Numbered from the stretch's first letter, positions 16,351 to 26,007 are shown. The stretch: 34,765 bases of DNA from Betaproteobacteria bacterium (GCA_009780885.1 WQZF01000021.1:1-34765); one strand, 5' to 3'. Translations and numbers: made by a program. The notes: a model not told the origin generated them from the sequence alone.

Positions 16351-17646
16351 ATGCCCGACAGGAAAGGGAGTGGTGAAAGACTTCTGGAATGCTCGTTTTG
16401 CAGCAAAAGCCAGCATGAAGTGAAAAAACTCATCGCGGGCCCCTCGGTCTTTATCTGCGATGAATGTATCGAGCTGTGCAACGAGATCATCCGCGATGAG
16501 GCCACCGACGGCGAAGAGGCGCAAAACCGCGCCAGCTTGCCGACGCCACGGGAAATCTGCGCCATTCTCGACAGTTATGTGATCGGACAGGAAATCGCGA
16601 AACGGATTCTTTCCGTCGCCGTCTACAACCATTACAAACGGCTGCGCCATTGCGCGGCGAATCGCGATGGCAATGCGCAACAGGACGAGGTAGAGCTTTC
16701 CAAGAGCAATATCCTGCTGATCGGCCCGACCGGCTCGGGCAAGACCCTGCTCGCGCAAACCCTGGCGCGGCTGCTCAATGTTCCCTTCGTGATGGCCGAC
16801 GCGACGACGCTGACCGAGGCAGGTTATGTCGGCGAGGATGTCGAGAACATCATCCAGAAACTGCTGCAGAAGTGCGATTACGATATCGAGAAGGCGCAGC
16901 AGGGAATCGTCTATATCGACGAGATCGACAAGATTTCACGAAAATCCGATAACCCCTCGATTACCCGCGACGTGTCCGGGGAAGGCGTCCAGCAAGCCCT
17001 GCTGAAGCTGATCGAAGGCACGGTCGCCGCCGTTCCGCCGCAGGGCGGGCGCAAGCATCCGAACCAGGATTGCGTGCAGGTCGATACCACCAATATCCTT
17101 TTCATCTGCGGCGGCGCTTTCGACGGGCTGGAAAAGGTGATCCGGGATCGCTCGGAAAAGGGCGGAATCGGTTTCGGCGCGGAAGTCAAAAGCAAGGAAG
17201 ACAGGAAAGCCGTCGGCGCGGTGTTGCGGACCGTGGAACCGGAAGATTTGATCAAGTTCGGCCTGATTCCGGAATTGATCGGACGCTTGCCGGTGGTCGC
17301 CACGCTGGAGGAATTGAACGAGGAGGCTCTGGTCGAGATCCTGCTCGAACCGAAAAACGCGCTGGTCAAGCAATATCAAAAGCTTTTCGCCATGGAAGGC
17401 GCCGAACTGGAAATCCGTCCGGCGGCGCTTGCGGCGATTGCCCGGCGTGCGCTGGAACGCAAGACCGGCGCGCGCGGCCTGCGTTCCATTATCGAAATGC
17501 TGCTGCTTGAAACGATGTACGAACTGCCAGGGATGAGCAATGTCTCCAAGGTCGTCATCGACGAGAACATGGTGACGGGTCACGCGCAGCCCTTGCTGAT
17601 TTACGCCGATCCCCCCAGGCAATCGAAAGTTTCCGGGTCTCATTGA
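16351..17646 (+). CDS. clpX: ClpX ATP-dependent unfoldase
   Basis: A 431-residue AAA+ unfoldase. The N-terminal zinc-binding domain has Cys14, Cys17, Cys36 and Cys39 (CSFC and CDEC). Walker A GPTGSGKT is near 126-133, Walker [10 protein letters not shown] near 187, the pore-loop AGYVGEDVE lies between them, and the RKH loop (GGRKHPNQ) is near 230. [11 protein letters not shown] carries the C-terminal ClpP-contacting (IGF-like) region in altered form. It recognises ssrA-tagged and other substrates for ClpP. A ribosome-binding AGGTAGGA lies upstream of the ATG, 41 bp after clpP. Confidence 0.97.
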   Translation: MPDRKGSGERLLECSFCSKSQHEVKKLIAGPSVFICDECIELCNEIIRDEATDGEEAQNRASLPTPREICAILDSYVIGQEIAKRILSVAVYNHYKRLRHCAANRDGNAQQDEVELSKSNILLIGPTGSGKTLLAQTLARLLNVPFVMADATTLTEAGYVGEDVENIIQKLLQKCDYDIEKAQQGIVYIDEIDKISRKSDNPSITRDVSGEGVQQALLKLIEGTVAAVPPQGGRKHPNQDCVQVDTTNILFICGGAFDGLEKVIRDRSEKGGIGFGAEVKSKEDRKAVGAVLRTVEPEDLIKFGLIPELIGRLPVVATLEELNEEALVEILLEPKNALVKQYQKLFAMEGAELEIRPAALAAIARRALERKTGARGLRSIIEMLLLETMYELPGMSNVSKVVIDENMVTGHAQPLLIYADPPRQSKVSGSH

Positions 17647-17730
17647 CGCAGGCACGATGCCCAAGGCGTCTTTCCGGTGGCGGGCATTGATGGCAGCCAC
17701 ATGGATGGGCGCCGCCGGATCTCCGCAAAC

Positions 17731-17855
17731 TTGAACACCTGTCGAGCGCAATCCCCGCCATTCATGGCGGGGTCAGCGAGACATAGCGTGGCAGGCGCCA
17801 AAGGCGCCCCACACTGTGTCGAGGAATCCCCAACCTTCAGGTTGGGGTGACTCAA
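17731..17855 (+). mobile_element. triple-hairpin element resembling an IS200/IS605-derived non-autonomous element (copy A)
   Basis: The element has three hairpins: CCCCGCCA-TTCA-TGGCGGGG (17754-17773), GGCGCC-AAA-GGCGCC (17794-17808) and CCCCAACCT-TC-AGGTTGGGG (17829-17848). It ends GACTCAA. IS200/IS605 elements have subterminal hairpins at both ends and commonly a TCAA-type right end, and carry no terminal inverted repeats, so a small derivative is plausible. A second copy at the window end matches 122 of 123 positions. It has no reading frame of its own and separates clpX from lon. Confidence 0.65.
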
Positions 17856-17861
17856 TTTCTC

Positions 17862-17889
17862 CATATCGTCTCCATCTGGAAACGATATG
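17862..17889. promoter_or_regulatory. inverted repeat upstream of lon
   Basis: CATATCGT and ACGATATG form perfect 8-bp arms separated by 12 bp, just 24 bp before the lon start. It could be an operator or an mRNA hairpin in the leader. No clear sigma-70 or heat-shock promoter was identified by eye between the hairpin element and lon. Confidence 0.35.
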
Positions 17890-17913
17890 CACCTTCATTT
17901 CTGAGGCATAAAA

Positions 17914-20331
17914 ATGTCCCCATACGATCTTTCCTCCTCCCAGATTCCCGAATTGCCGCTCCTGCCCTTGCGCGATGTGGTGGTATTTCCGCACATGGTC
18001 ATTCCGCTCTTCGTCGGGCGGCCAAAGTCGATCCACGCGCTGGAAACGGCAATGGAGGACAACAAGAACATCCTGCTCGTGGCGCAGAAATCGGCGGCAA
18101 AGGATGAGCCGGGAATCGAGGATCTCTACCGTATCGGCTGCGTTGCCAACATCCTGCAAATGCTGAAGCTTCCGGATGGCACGGTAAAGGTGCTGGTCGA
18201 AGGCACCTTGCGGGTGCGTTTGAACGCGATTCGCGCGTTGCCCGAAATGTTTGTCGCGTCGGCGGAGCCCGTCTCCTCCGAAAATATGCGTGGACACGAA
18301 ATCGAAGCCATGCGCCGGACGATGATTGCGCAGTTCGATCAGTACGTGAAGCTGAACAAGAAAATTCCGCCGGAAATCCTGACTTCCACATCGTCCATCG
18401 AGGACGCAGGCCGCCTCTCCGACACGATTGCCGCGCATTTGCCGCTGAAACTCGAACAGAAACAGGAAATCCTGGAGATGTTCGACATTCGCTCGCGGAT
18501 CGAACGGCTGCTCTCCCAGCTCGAATCCGAAATCGACATTCTCCAGGTGGAAAAGCGCATCCGTGGCCGGGTCAAGCGCCAGATGGAAAAGAGCCAGCGC
18601 GAGTATTACCTGAACGAACAGGTCAAGGCGATCCAGAAAGAGCTTGGCGAAGGCGAGGACGGCGTCGATCTCGAAGAACTGGACAAGAAGATCAAGGCCG
18701 CCGGGATGAGCAAGGAGGCGCTGACGAAAGCGCAGGGAGAACTGAAAAAACTCCGCCTGATGTCGCCGATGTCGGCGGAAGCCACCGTCGTGCGGAATTT
18801 CATCGAAACGATGGTGGCATTGCCCTGGCGCAAGAAAACACGGATCAGCAAGGATCTCTCCGCCGCCGGAAAGATTCTCGACAAGGATCATTACGGGCTG
18901 GAACGGGTCAAGGAGCGCATCCTCGAATACCTGGCCGTCCAGCAGCGCGTCGAAAAACTCAAGGGGCCGATCCTGTGCCTGGTAGGCCCTCCGGGGGTGG
19001 GGAAGACTTCACTCGGGCAATCCATTGCTCGCGCCACGAACCGCAAGTTCGTGCGCATGGCGCTCGGCGGCGTGCGTGACGAAGCCGAGATTCGCGGGCA
19101 CCGCCGCACCTACATTGGTTCCCTGCCGGGCAAGATCCTGCAGAACATGACCAAGATCGGCGTGCGCAATCCGCTCTTCCTGCTCGACGAAGTCGACAAG
19201 CTTGGCCAGGATTTTCGCGGCGATCCCTCTTCCGCGTTGCTCGAAGTGCTCGATCCCGAGCAGAACCACACCTTCCAGGATCATTACATCGAAGTCGATT
19301 TTGATCTTTCGGATGTCATGTTCGTGGCGACCGCCAACACGATGAACATCCCGGGGCCATTGCTCGACCGCATGGAAGTGATTCGTCTCTCCGGATACAC
19401 CGAAGACGAAAAACTCAACATCGCCATGCGCTACCTGCTGCCCAAGCAGATGAAAAACAATGGCCTCAAGAAAACCGAATTGAGCGTCACCGAGACCGCG
19501 ATCCGGGACATTACGCGCTATTACACGCGCGAGGCGGGTGTGCGCGGGCTGGAGCGCGAGATTTCAAAGATTTGCAGGAAAGTGGTCAAGATGCTGGTTC
19601 TGGGCAAGCGCAAAAGCAAGGTCGTCGTCAACGCGCAGAACCTGGACAAATATCTTGGCGTGCGCCGCCATACCTTCGGGATTGCCGAAAAGGAAAACCA
19701 GGTGGGCCAGGTCACCGGCCTTGCATGGACCGAGGTCGGTGGCGAATTGCTGACCATCGAAGCCATCGTATTGCCCGGCAAGGGCAAGACCATTACCACC
19801 GGGAAACTGGGCGAAGTGATGCAGGAGTCGATCCAGGCGGCGCTCTCGGTCGTGCGCAAACGTGCGGCTTCCCTGGGAATCAACGAAGAGTTCTATCAGA
19901 AGAGCGACATCCACATTCACCTGCCCGAAGGCGCGATTCCAAAGGACGGGCCATCGGCGGGAATCGCCATTTGCACGGCGCTGGTGTCCGTGCTGACGGG
20001 AATCCCGGTGCGTTGCGACGTGGCGATGACCGGCGAAATCACCTTGCGCGGCGAAGTGCTGGCCATCGGCGGGCTCAAGGAAAAGCTGCTCGCGGCGGTT
20101 CGCGGAGGATTGTCGACAGCCTTGATTCCCGAGGAAAACGTCAAGGATCTCGCGGAAATTCCGGAGAACATCAAGGGCAAGCTCGAAATCATCCCGGTGA
20201 AATGGATCGATCAGGTGTTGGAACGGGCGCTGGAATGCATTCCGAATCCAGTGGCGGAGGATCCGATTGTTGCAACTACGCCGCAGGGCGAGATGGAGAA
20301 TATTCCTGCAAAGAATGTCCTTACTCATTGA
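17914..20331 (+). CDS. lon: ATP-dependent Lon protease
   Basis: An 805-residue Lon of normal size. The N-terminal LON substrate-binding domain begins LPLLPLRDVVVFPHMVIPLF. A coiled region leads to the AAA+ module with Walker A GPPGVGKT near 357 and Walker B LFLLDEVDK. The C-terminal protease carries the catalytic Ser in KDGPSAGI near 678 and the Lys in GGLKEKLLAA near 721. It degrades misfolded and regulatory proteins and binds DNA. A GAGG ribosome-binding site precedes the ATG. It stands apart from clpX by 267 bp, which holds the hairpin element. Confidence 0.97.
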   Translation: MSPYDLSSSQIPELPLLPLRDVVVFPHMVIPLFVGRPKSIHALETAMEDNKNILLVAQKSAAKDEPGIEDLYRIGCVANILQMLKLPDGTVKVLVEGTLRVRLNAIRALPEMFVASAEPVSSENMRGHEIEAMRRTMIAQFDQYVKLNKKIPPEILTSTSSIEDAGRLSDTIAAHLPLKLEQKQEILEMFDIRSRIERLLSQLESEIDILQVEKRIRGRVKRQMEKSQREYYLNEQVKAIQKELGEGEDGVDLEELDKKIKAAGMSKEALTKAQGELKKLRLMSPMSAEATVVRNFIETMVALPWRKKTRISKDLSAAGKILDKDHYGLERVKERILEYLAVQQRVEKLKGPILCLVGPPGVGKTSLGQSIARATNRKFVRMALGGVRDEAEIRGHRRTYIGSLPGKILQNMTKIGVRNPLFLLDEVDKLGQDFRGDPSSALLEVLDPEQNHTFQDHYIEVDFDLSDVMFVATANTMNIPGPLLDRMEVIRLSGYTEDEKLNIAMRYLLPKQMKNNGLKKTELSVTETAIRDITRYYTREAGVRGLEREISKICRKVVKMLVLGKRKSKVVVNAQNLDKYLGVRRHTFGIAEKENQVGQVTGLAWTEVGGELLTIEAIVLPGKGKTITTGKLGEVMQESIQAALSVVRKRAASLGINEEFYQKSDIHIHLPEGAIPKDGPSAGIAICTALVSVLTGIPVRCDVAMTGEITLRGEVLAIGGLKEKLLAAVRGGLSTALIPEENVKDLAEIPENIKGKLEIIPVKWIDQVLERALECIPNPVAEDPIVATTPQGEMENIPAKNVLTH

Positions 20332-20411
20332 TTCGCTGGACAATCATTTTGGGTTTCATTTCAACACCCCGGAAAGCCTCGTCAAAAAAGGAAATTTGCG
20401 CCCATTCCCGC

Positions 20412-20440
20412 TTGACACAAGGCTTTTCGACTTGTATAAG
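20412..20440 (+). promoter_or_regulatory. strong sigma-70-like promoter of hupB
   Basis: TTGACA at 20412-20417 and TATAAG at 20435-20440 are separated by exactly 17 bp. This is the best promoter in the window and fits a highly expressed nucleoid protein. An inverted pair ACAAGGC (20417-20423) and GCCTTGT (20443-20449) brackets the spacer and -10 box, which may be an operator. Confidence 0.75.
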
Positions 20441-20513
20441 ACGCCTTGTAGTAGCCTTCCCTAGTAGCTTTTTCTGTATCTATCTTCAACTTCAACAATG
20501 AAAGGGGTTCCCT

Positions 20514-20786
20514 GTGAATAAGTCTGAACTGATCGATCAAATTGCCACTTCCGCCGACATTTCCAAGGCAGCAGCCGGGCGCGCTCTTGATGCAGCAGTT
20601 GCTGCCATCAAGACCACGCTGAAAAAAGGCGGGGAAGTTACCTTGGTGGGATTCGGATCGTTTTACGTTGGCAAGCGCGCTGCGCGTACTGGCCGTAACC
20701 CGCAGACCGGGGCTACGATCAAGATCAAGGCGGCCAAGGTGCCGAAGTTCCGCGCCGGCAAGGCACTGAAGGACGCTGTAAATTAA
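20514..20786 (+). CDS. hupB: HU-beta nucleoid DNA-binding protein
   Basis: A 90-residue HU/IHF-family protein. [11 protein letters not shown] begins the dimerising helices, [21 protein letters not shown] is the family signature with the DNA-contacting arm, and [15 protein letters not shown] ends it. It bends and compacts DNA. The start is GTG at 20514, preceded by AAAGGGG; no ATG gives the right N-terminus. It follows lon as in many betaproteobacteria but has its own promoter. The tRNA-Val gene begins 41 bp downstream and may be partly read through, as no terminator is visible between them. Confidence 0.96.
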   Translation: MNKSELIDQIATSADISKAAAGRALDAAVAAIKTTLKKGGEVTLVGFGSFYVGKRAARTGRNPQTGATIKIKAAKVPKFRAGKALKDAVN

Positions 20787-20826
20787 TAATATTTATTTGT
20801 GTGGAGGATTTTGATTATCCGGTTCA

Positions 20827-20902
20827 GGGTGCTTAGCTCAGTTGGTAGAGCGCTAGCCTTACAAGCTGGATGTCGGCGGTTCGAACCCGTCAGCACCCAC
20901 CA
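20827..20902 (+). tRNA. tRNA-Val (anticodon UAC)
   Basis: The acceptor arms GGGTGCT and AGCACCC pair. The D-loop TTAGCTCAGTTGGTAGAGC, the anticodon loop CTTACAA and the T-loop GTTCGAACC are present. CCA is encoded. The anticodon TAC reads GUN valine codons. Confidence 0.96.
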
Positions 20903-20926
20903 AATTGGATAGGTTCGGTTATTCGA

Positions 20927-21003
20927 GGAGTGGTAGTTCAGTTGGTTAGAATACCGGCCTGTCACGCCGGGGGTCGCGGGTTCGAGCCCCGTCCACTCCG
21001 CCA
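20927..21003 (+). tRNA. tRNA-Asp (anticodon GUC)
   Basis: The acceptor arms GGAGTGG and CCACTCC pair. The anticodon loop CTGTCAC gives GTC, the T-loop GTTCGAGCC is normal, and CCA is encoded. It lies 24 bp after tRNA-Val and is probably in the same transcript. Confidence 0.96.
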
Positions 21004-21020
21004 ACGAACCAGATTTCAGG

Positions 21021-21049
21021 AAAGGGCATCTTCGGATGCCCTTTTTATT
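21021..21049 (+). terminator. rho-independent terminator after tRNA-Asp
   Basis: AAAGGGCATC-TTCG-GATGCCCTTT, a stable stem with a UUCG tetraloop, followed by a T-rich stretch. It ends the tRNA-Val/tRNA-Asp transcript. Confidence 0.9.
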
Positions 21050-21066
21050 TGCGAAAAATTTGCGAA

Positions 21067-21098
21067 AAAAAACCCGCGTGAATTTACGCGGGTTTTTT
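21067..21098. terminator. bidirectional terminator between tRNA-Asp and tRNA-Ser
   Basis: AAAAAACCCGCGT-GAATTT-ACGCGGGTTTTTT has A and T runs on both sides, so it can stop transcription from either direction. It lies between the plus-strand tRNA pair and the minus-strand tRNA-Ser. Confidence 0.9.
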
Positions 21099-21119
21099 GG
21101 ATGGCTGCTCGGCAATGTC

Positions 21120-21212
21120 TGGCGGAGACGGTGGGATTCGAACCCACGATGCAGGTTTTGCCCGCATGCTCCCTTAGCAGGGGAGTGCCTTCGACCTCTC
21201 GGCCACGTCTCC
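21120..21212 (-). tRNA. tRNA-Ser (anticodon GCU)
   Basis: On the minus strand the acceptor arms GGAGACG and CGTCTCC pair. The anticodon loop CTGCTAA gives GCT, reading AGC and AGU. The long variable arm (GCATGCGGGCAAAACCTGC) is typical of serine tRNA. CCA is encoded. Confidence 0.95.
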
Positions 21213-21326
21213 TGTACGGCGGTTTCCTGCCCGTATTTGCGTGTTGCGAATGCCGGACAAGAGGCGGGGATGATAGCGGGTTCGGGGCTGCCGGTCAAAC
21301 GATAAGGGGGATAAACCGCTCCGGTT

Positions 21327-22097
21327 TCAGAATTTGAAGCCCCGGTGCAGGGCAACGACGCCGAGCGCCAGGTTGAAGTACTCGACCTTTTCCAGGCCGG
21401 CTTCTTCCATCATCGTCTTCATCGTTTCCTGATCCGGGTGCACGCGGATCGATTCGGCCAGATAGCGGTAGCTCTCTTCGTCGCGGACGAGCATTTTTCC
21501 CAGGCGCGGGATGATCCTGAACGAATAGAAATCGTAGGCCGGCGCCAGCGGTTTCCAGATGCGCGAGAACTCAAGCACCAGAAGCCGCCCGCCGGGGCGC
21601 AGCACGCGGCGCATTTCGGCGAGCGCGGCGTCCTTGTGCGTCATGTTGCGCAGGCCGAAGGCGACGGTCACGCAGTCGAACCAGCCGGAGGGAAAGGGCA
21701 GCTTTTCCGCGTCGCACTGCGCCACCGGGAGCAGGATGCCCTTGTCGCACAGACGGTCGCGGCCCCGCGTGAGCATCGCGTTGTTGATGTCGGTGAGCCA
21801 GACCTGCCCCTCGGGACCGACACGGCGGGCGAAGGCCCGCGAGAGGTCGCCGGTGCCGCCGGCAACGTCGAGGACGCGCGAGCCCGGACGCACTCCGCTC
21901 TGGGCGATCGTGAACTGCTTCCACAGGCGATGCAGGCCGGCGGACATGAGATCGTTCATCAGGTCGTAGCGCTCGGCCACCGAGTCGAACACATCGGCGA
22001 CGCGCTGCGCTTTCGCGCTTTCCGCAACCTGCTCGAAACCGAAATGGGTCGTGGACGCGCCCTCGCTGCCGTGTGCAGCCTCTTCATGTGCTTTCAT
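21327..22097 (-). CDS. ubiE: ubiquinone/menaquinone biosynthesis C-methyltransferase
   Basis: A 256-residue SAM-dependent methyltransferase for the quinone ring. [16 protein letters not shown] is the UbiE start signature, [11 protein letters not shown] near 75-85 binds SAM, and the second family signature appears as [15 protein letters not shown]. The ATG at 22097 gives the expected length; a longer frame upstream reads through a REP element and is unlikely. It is transcribed toward tRNA-Ser. Its 5' flank holds a BIME at 22170-22252. Confidence 0.95.
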   Translation of the reverse strand: MKAHEEAAHGSEGASTTHFGFEQVAESAKAQRVADVFDSVAERYDLMNDLMSAGLHRLWKQFTIAQSGVRPGSRVLDVAGGTGDLSRAFARRVGPEGQVWLTDINNAMLTRGRDRLCDKGILLPVAQCDAEKLPFPSGWFDCVTVAFGLRNMTHKDAALAEMRRVLRPGGRLLVLEFSRIWKPLAPAYDFYSFRIIPRLGKMLVRDEESYRYLAESIRVHPDQETMKTMMEEAGLEKVEYFNLALGVVALHRGFKF

Positions 22098-22169
22098 GGA
22101 ATCTCTCAATCTGTGCGAGATGACGAAAGGGGAAATTGTAGCGCACCGCCCTGACGCTACGGACAGCAT

Positions 22170-22252
22170 GTAGGATGGGTTGAGCGCAGCGAAACCCATC
22201 GGGGTTCCAGATTGAGAAATGATGGGTTTCGCTACGCGCTACCCATCCTGCG
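22170..22252. repeat. BIME: two inverted REP hairpins
   Basis: GTAGGATGGGTTGAGCGCAG with its closing CCCATC (22170-22200) and the inverted GATGGGTTTCGC to CCCATCCTGC (22221-22251) are separated by GGGGTTCCAGATTGAGAAAT. The same linker recurs at 34.5 kb, so the whole BIME, not just single REPs, is repeated. Confidence 0.87.
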
Positions 22253-22264
22253 TATTTTCAACCC

Positions 22265-23647
22265 TTAATTGCCGGGTGAATAACGCTGCGGATAGACGCG
22301 CACCAGCACGATTTTCGGGCCGCGCATTTTCTTGACGACAATCGCGAAGCCCTCGAATTCGATACGCTGTCCCTGCTGCGGAAGATCGCCCAGTTTTTCC
22401 TGGATCAGTCCGCCGACGGAATCGGCCTCGCCTTCCTCGATGTCGAGTCCCAGCGCGCGTTCGAGCGTGAAGATGGGCAGGCTGCCCTTGCCCAGCAGCG
22501 AGCCGTCGTCGAGCTTTTTCCATTCGTTCTGGCTTTGGCGGAATTCGTCGCGGATTTCGCCGACCAGCGCGCTCAACAGGTTGTCCAGTGTCACGAAGCC
22601 AAGCGGACGTCCATCGCGGCGCGCGACGATGGCGAAATGCGGCGCTCCTTCGCGGAAGCGCCGGAAGAGTTCGACTGCCGGCAGGCGCGGCGCGACGGTT
22701 TCGACCGGGCGCAGGAGTTTTTCCAGTTCCGCTTGCCAGTCTTCCGGCGATCTTGCCTCCTCCGAATGCGTTGCCGAAGCCCTGATCCTGTAGAGCGCGA
22801 AGAAAAGATATTTCAGGTGAATCACGCCAGCCACTTTTCCCTCCCTGTCGAGATAGGGATAGCGGCTGTAGCGGTTTTGCATGACGCGCTCGATGTTTTT
22901 TTCAAAGGGATCGCCAGCGTGGAGCGCGACCACTTCCGAAAAGGGGCGCATCAGATCGGCGACTTCGAGATCCTGGAAATCGAGTGCCTGCGCCAGCACG
23001 CGCCATTCGTCGACCTCATCGTGCCTTTCCGCACCCTCCTCGACGTGCGAGCTCAATTCCTCGGCGCGAGAACGCAGGATCAATTTCAATTCCTCGTTCG
23101 AGTAATGGCTTTCGCTTCCCGCCGGGGCATTGAGACCGACCCAGCGCAGCAGGCGAATCGCGCTGTGGTTCAGCGCCCAGATCGCCGGGTACATCGCCCA
23201 GTAGAACAGGAAGAGCGGGACTGCCGTCCAGATGCAAACCGCTTCCGGCATCCGGATCGACATCGACTTCGGCGCCTGTTCTCCGACGACGATATGCAGA
23301 TACGAAATCAGGAAGAAGGCGACGAAGAAGGAAATGCCGTGGATCAGGCGCTCGCTCGCCAATCCGATCAGCGCCAGCAGAGGCCGCAGCAGCTCGGCAA
23401 AGGCCGGTTCGCCGATCCAGCCCAGGCCGAGCGAGGCGAGGGTGATCCCCAACTGGCAGGCCGAGAGGTAGGAATCGAGATCGCCATGCACGCGCGCCAG
23501 AATGCGGCCGCGCCAGCCCCAGGTTTTTGAAATCGCGAGCACCCGCGTCGGGCGCAATTTGACCAGCCCGAATTCCGCCGCGACGAAAAAGGCGTTCAAG
23601 AGCACCAGGAGCAGTGCGGCGATCAGATACAGAAAATTGATTCCCAT
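22265..23647 (-). CDS. CNNM/CorC (HlyC) family transmembrane CBS-domain protein
   Basis: A 460-residue membrane protein. The N-terminal CNNM/DUF21 domain (about 1-200) has several hydrophobic helices, beginning FLYLIAALLLVLLNAFFVAAE and including GISFFVAFFLISYLHIVVGE. Two CBS domains follow (about 230-350, with RVMQNRYSRYPYLD), then a CorC_HlyC transporter-associated domain. Relatives are linked to magnesium/cobalt efflux and are often mis-named hemolysins. The ATG at 23647 starts just before the first membrane segment. Its transported ion cannot be deduced. Confidence 0.9.
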   Translation of the reverse strand: MGINFLYLIAALLLVLLNAFFVAAEFGLVKLRPTRVLAISKTWGWRGRILARVHGDLDSYLSACQLGITLASLGLGWIGEPAFAELLRPLLALIGLASERLIHGISFFVAFFLISYLHIVVGEQAPKSMSIRMPEAVCIWTAVPLFLFYWAMYPAIWALNHSAIRLLRWVGLNAPAGSESHYSNEELKLILRSRAEELSSHVEEGAERHDEVDEWRVLAQALDFQDLEVADLMRPFSEVVALHAGDPFEKNIERVMQNRYSRYPYLDREGKVAGVIHLKYLFFALYRIRASATHSEEARSPEDWQAELEKLLRPVETVAPRLPAVELFRRFREGAPHFAIVARRDGRPLGFVTLDNLLSALVGEIRDEFRQSQNEWKKLDDGSLLGKGSLPIFTLERALGLDIEEGEADSVGGLIQEKLGDLPQQGQRIEFEGFAIVVKKMRGPKIVLVRVYPQRYSPGN

Positions 23648-23786
23648 GAAATGGATGTTCGGGCGAAAGTTTCGCGGCGAAGAGCTTCAAGGAGTGGAAA
23701 AGGGCAAAGTCTACAATATTGTTCCGCCGGCAAATATTGAACCGGCAATTATTCACCCGGCAATGAAGGGTTGATTTTCAAGGTAT

Positions 23787-23817
23787 GCAGGATGGGTAGA
23801 GCGAAGCGAAACCCATC
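23787..23817 (+). repeat. single REP hairpin
   Basis: GCAGGATGGGTAGAGCGAAG followed by CGAAACCCATC, without an inverted partner. It lies 8 bp beyond the 3' end of rsgA. The rest of the interval 23648-23824 shows no gene; it contains small imperfect repeats of TATTGAACCGGCAATTATTC type. Confidence 0.8.
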
Positions 23818-23824
23818 TTGCATA

Positions 23825-24724
23825 TTATTTTTTCGGCAATTCCGCCCGCAATTGCCGATATACGGCGAAGCGGCGCGGATTGATTTTTCCTTCGTCCAGC
23901 GCGGCGGCCAGCGCGCAGTCGGGTTCGCGGTCGTGGCGGCAATCGCGGAAACGGCATTGGCCCAGGTACGGGCGGAATTCGGGGAAGGCGGCTTCCAGCG
24001 CGGCGAGGTCGAGATGCGCGAGGCCGAAGCTCTGTAGTCCGGGCGAATCGATCAGCGCCGAAGCGGCGTCGAGACGGTAGAGGCGGGCGTGGGTGGTCGT
24101 GTGCTTTCCGCTGCCGAGCGCGGTTGAGATTTCGCGGGTGGCGGCGCCGGCTTCGGGGATCAGGGCGTTGATCAGGGTCGATTTGCCCATGCCGGATTGT
24201 CCGACCAGCACGCTCACATTTCCGGAAAGCCGTTCGCGCAGGGCACAGAGCGAGGCGGCTTCGAGCGCGGAAGTTTCGACGACGGGATAGCCCAATCCGG
24301 CATAGGGCGCGAGGACGGAGCGCGCGGCTTGCAGGCGATCCTGCAAGTCGCATTTGTTGAGCACGATCAGCGCCGCAATGCCCTGTTCGGCGGCGGCGAC
24401 GAGGCAGCGGTTCAGCAATTCCTCGGAAAAGGAAGGCTCGACGGCGACGACGATGGCAATCCGGGTGACGTTGGCGGCGATGAGTTTTTGACGGAATTCG
24501 TTGCTGCGATAAAGCAGGCTGCGGCGCGGCGCGGCGCTTTCGATCACGCCGCCGCCCTGGCCGTCTTCCCGCACCGACACTTCGTCGCCGCAGGCGAAAT
24601 CGCTTTTTTTGCCGCGAGGGAAGCAAAGCAGGGTTTTTCCCGGCGCAAGTTCGACCAGGTATTGCCGTCCAAAGGCGGCGATGACTGCGCCGCCGCTCGC
24701 GTCGGGCAAGGCGCGGCGTTTCAA
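23825..24724 (-). CDS. rsgA: ribosome small-subunit biogenesis GTPase RsgA
   Basis: A 299-residue circularly permuted GTPase that checks the decoding centre of the 30S subunit. After an OB-fold (about 10-70), the G4-type motif NKCD is near 123, the P-loop GQSGMGKST near 172-180 and the G3-type DSPGLQ near 225, which shows the permutation. A C-terminal zinc-binding segment carries Cys, Cys, His and Cys in CRFRDCRHDREPDC. The start is TTG at 24724, overlapping the stop of the M48 protease gene as TTGA; no ATG gives the same N-terminus. It is co-transcribed with that protease gene. Confidence 0.95.
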   Translation of the reverse strand: MKRRALPDASGGAVIAAFGRQYLVELAPGKTLLCFPRGKKSDFACGDEVSVREDGQGGGVIESAAPRRSLLYRSNEFRQKLIAANVTRIAIVVAVEPSFSEELLNRCLVAAAEQGIAALIVLNKCDLQDRLQAARSVLAPYAGLGYPVVETSALEAASLCALRERLSGNVSVLVGQSGMGKSTLINALIPEAGAATREISTALGSGKHTTTHARLYRLDAASALIDSPGLQSFGLAHLDLAALEAAFPEFRPYLGQCRFRDCRHDREPDCALAAALDEGKINPRRFAVYRQLRAELPKK

Positions 24725-26007
24725 GCGCGCGCCGCCATCAGATGCGCGATACGGATCGCCGCCGGGGGGTGCGAATCGTAAAAGCGCGAATAGCCCGGAT
24801 CGGGCGTCAAAGTCGCCGCGTTGTCCTCGTAGAGCGCGACCAGCGCCTGCGCCAGATCTTCCGCGCTCACCTGCTGCGCGGCGTAGCGGTCGGCCTCGAA
24901 TTCGTCGCGGCGCGAAAGCTGGTTGAAGAGCGGCATCGCGGGAAAGAGCAGCACCGGCAGCGCGAGGAAGAAAAGAATGAACGCCAGCGCGGGTTCCCCG
25001 GCCCTTTCCGGCGACACGCCCAATCCCGCGAAGAACCAGGGCGCGTGCAGCAAGGTATCGAGCAGCGCGAAAAAAACCAGCGCCAGCGCGAACATCAGCG
25101 CCATCCGCCGGAGCACGTGGTGGTATCTGAAATGGCCCAGTTCATGCGCCATCACCGCCTCGATTTCCTTCGGTTTCAGGCGCGAGAACAGCGTATCGAA
25201 AAAGACGATCCGCTTGTTGCGGCCCAACCCGGTGAAATAGGCGTTGCCGTGCGCCGAGCGTTTGGAACCGTCCATCACGAACAGCCCGCCGGAACGGAAG
25301 CCGCAACGCTCCAGCAGCGCCTCGACGCGGCTGCGTATTTCGCCTTCTTCGAGCGGGGTGAATTTGTTGAAGATCGGCGCGATCCAGGTCGGATAAACGA
25401 AGAAGATCAGCAGGTTGAGCGCGACCCAGAATTCCCACGCCCAGAGCCACCACCGATCCCCCATGCTCCCGACCAGCCGGAGCACGACGAACAGGACGGG
25501 AACGCCGATCACGGCGCTCAACAACGCGCCCTTGGCGAGATCGGCGAAGAAGAGCATCTGCGTCATCCGGTTGAAGCCGAAACGTTCCTCGACCACGAAT
25601 TGGCGAATCCAGGAAAGCGGCAGATCCACGAGCGAGGAAATCAGCATCACGCTCGAAACCAGCGCGACGCCGGTCCACACGCCTGGCAACTCCATCGCCT
25701 GCCAGAAGCCGGAAAGCGCCGCCAGCCCCCCGCCGTAGGTCAATGCGAACAACAGCGCCAGATGTACCGCCAACTCCCAGTCGCCCAGGCGCGTTTTCGC
25801 AACCGTGTAGTCCGCCGCCTTCTGGTGTGCTTCAAGCGAAATGCGCCCGGAAAATTGTTCCGGCACTGCGCCGCGATGCGCCAGCACATGCGCGGTCTGC
25901 CGACGCGCCAGCCAGAGATGCAACGCGGCATAAACGGCCACGGCGAACAAAAACACCACGTAAAAAACTGTGGCGGCGGAAGAGGAAGCGAAATCGGCGA
26001 GGCTCAT
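24721..26007 (-). CDS. M48 family zinc metalloprotease (Ste24/CAAX-protease-like)
   Basis: A 428-residue integral membrane protease. The zinc site HELGH is at about 286-290 with the third ligand in FEADRYA near the C-terminus. Hydrophobic segments near the N-terminus, middle ([18 protein letters not shown]) and after the zinc site fit the Ste24 fold. [19 protein letters not shown] is a conserved stretch of this family. It probably cleaves membrane or misfolded proteins. The ATG at 26007 gives the membrane-directed N-terminus. It is divergent from orn, with 59 bp between the two starts. Confidence 0.92.
   Translation of the reverse strand: MSLADFASSSAATVFYVVFLFAVAVYAALHLWLARRQTAHVLAHRGAVPEQFSGRISLEAHQKAADYTVAKTRLGDWELAVHLALLFALTYGGGLAALSGFWQAMELPGVWTGVALVSSVMLISSLVDLPLSWIRQFVVEERFGFNRMTQMLFFADLAKGALLSAVIGVPVLFVVLRLVGSMGDRWWLWAWEFWVALNLLIFFVYPTWIAPIFNKFTPLEEGEIRSRVEALLERCGFRSGGLFVMDGSKRSAHGNAYFTGLGRNKRIVFFDTLFSRLKPKEIEAVMAHELGHFRYHHVLRRMALMFALALVFFALLDTLLHAPWFFAGLGVSPERAGEPALAFILFFLALPVLLFPAMPLFNQLSRRDEFEADRYAAQQVSAEDLAQALVALYEDNAATLTPDPGYSRFYDSHPPAAIRIAHLMAARA

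Noticed and set aside
17647-17730. rho-independent terminator after clpX
   Set aside because: GATGCCC and GGGCATT can pair but the loop is long and no T run follows.
20332-20513. coding continuation after lon
   Set aside because: The interval has no credible frame; it holds the hupB promoter and leader.
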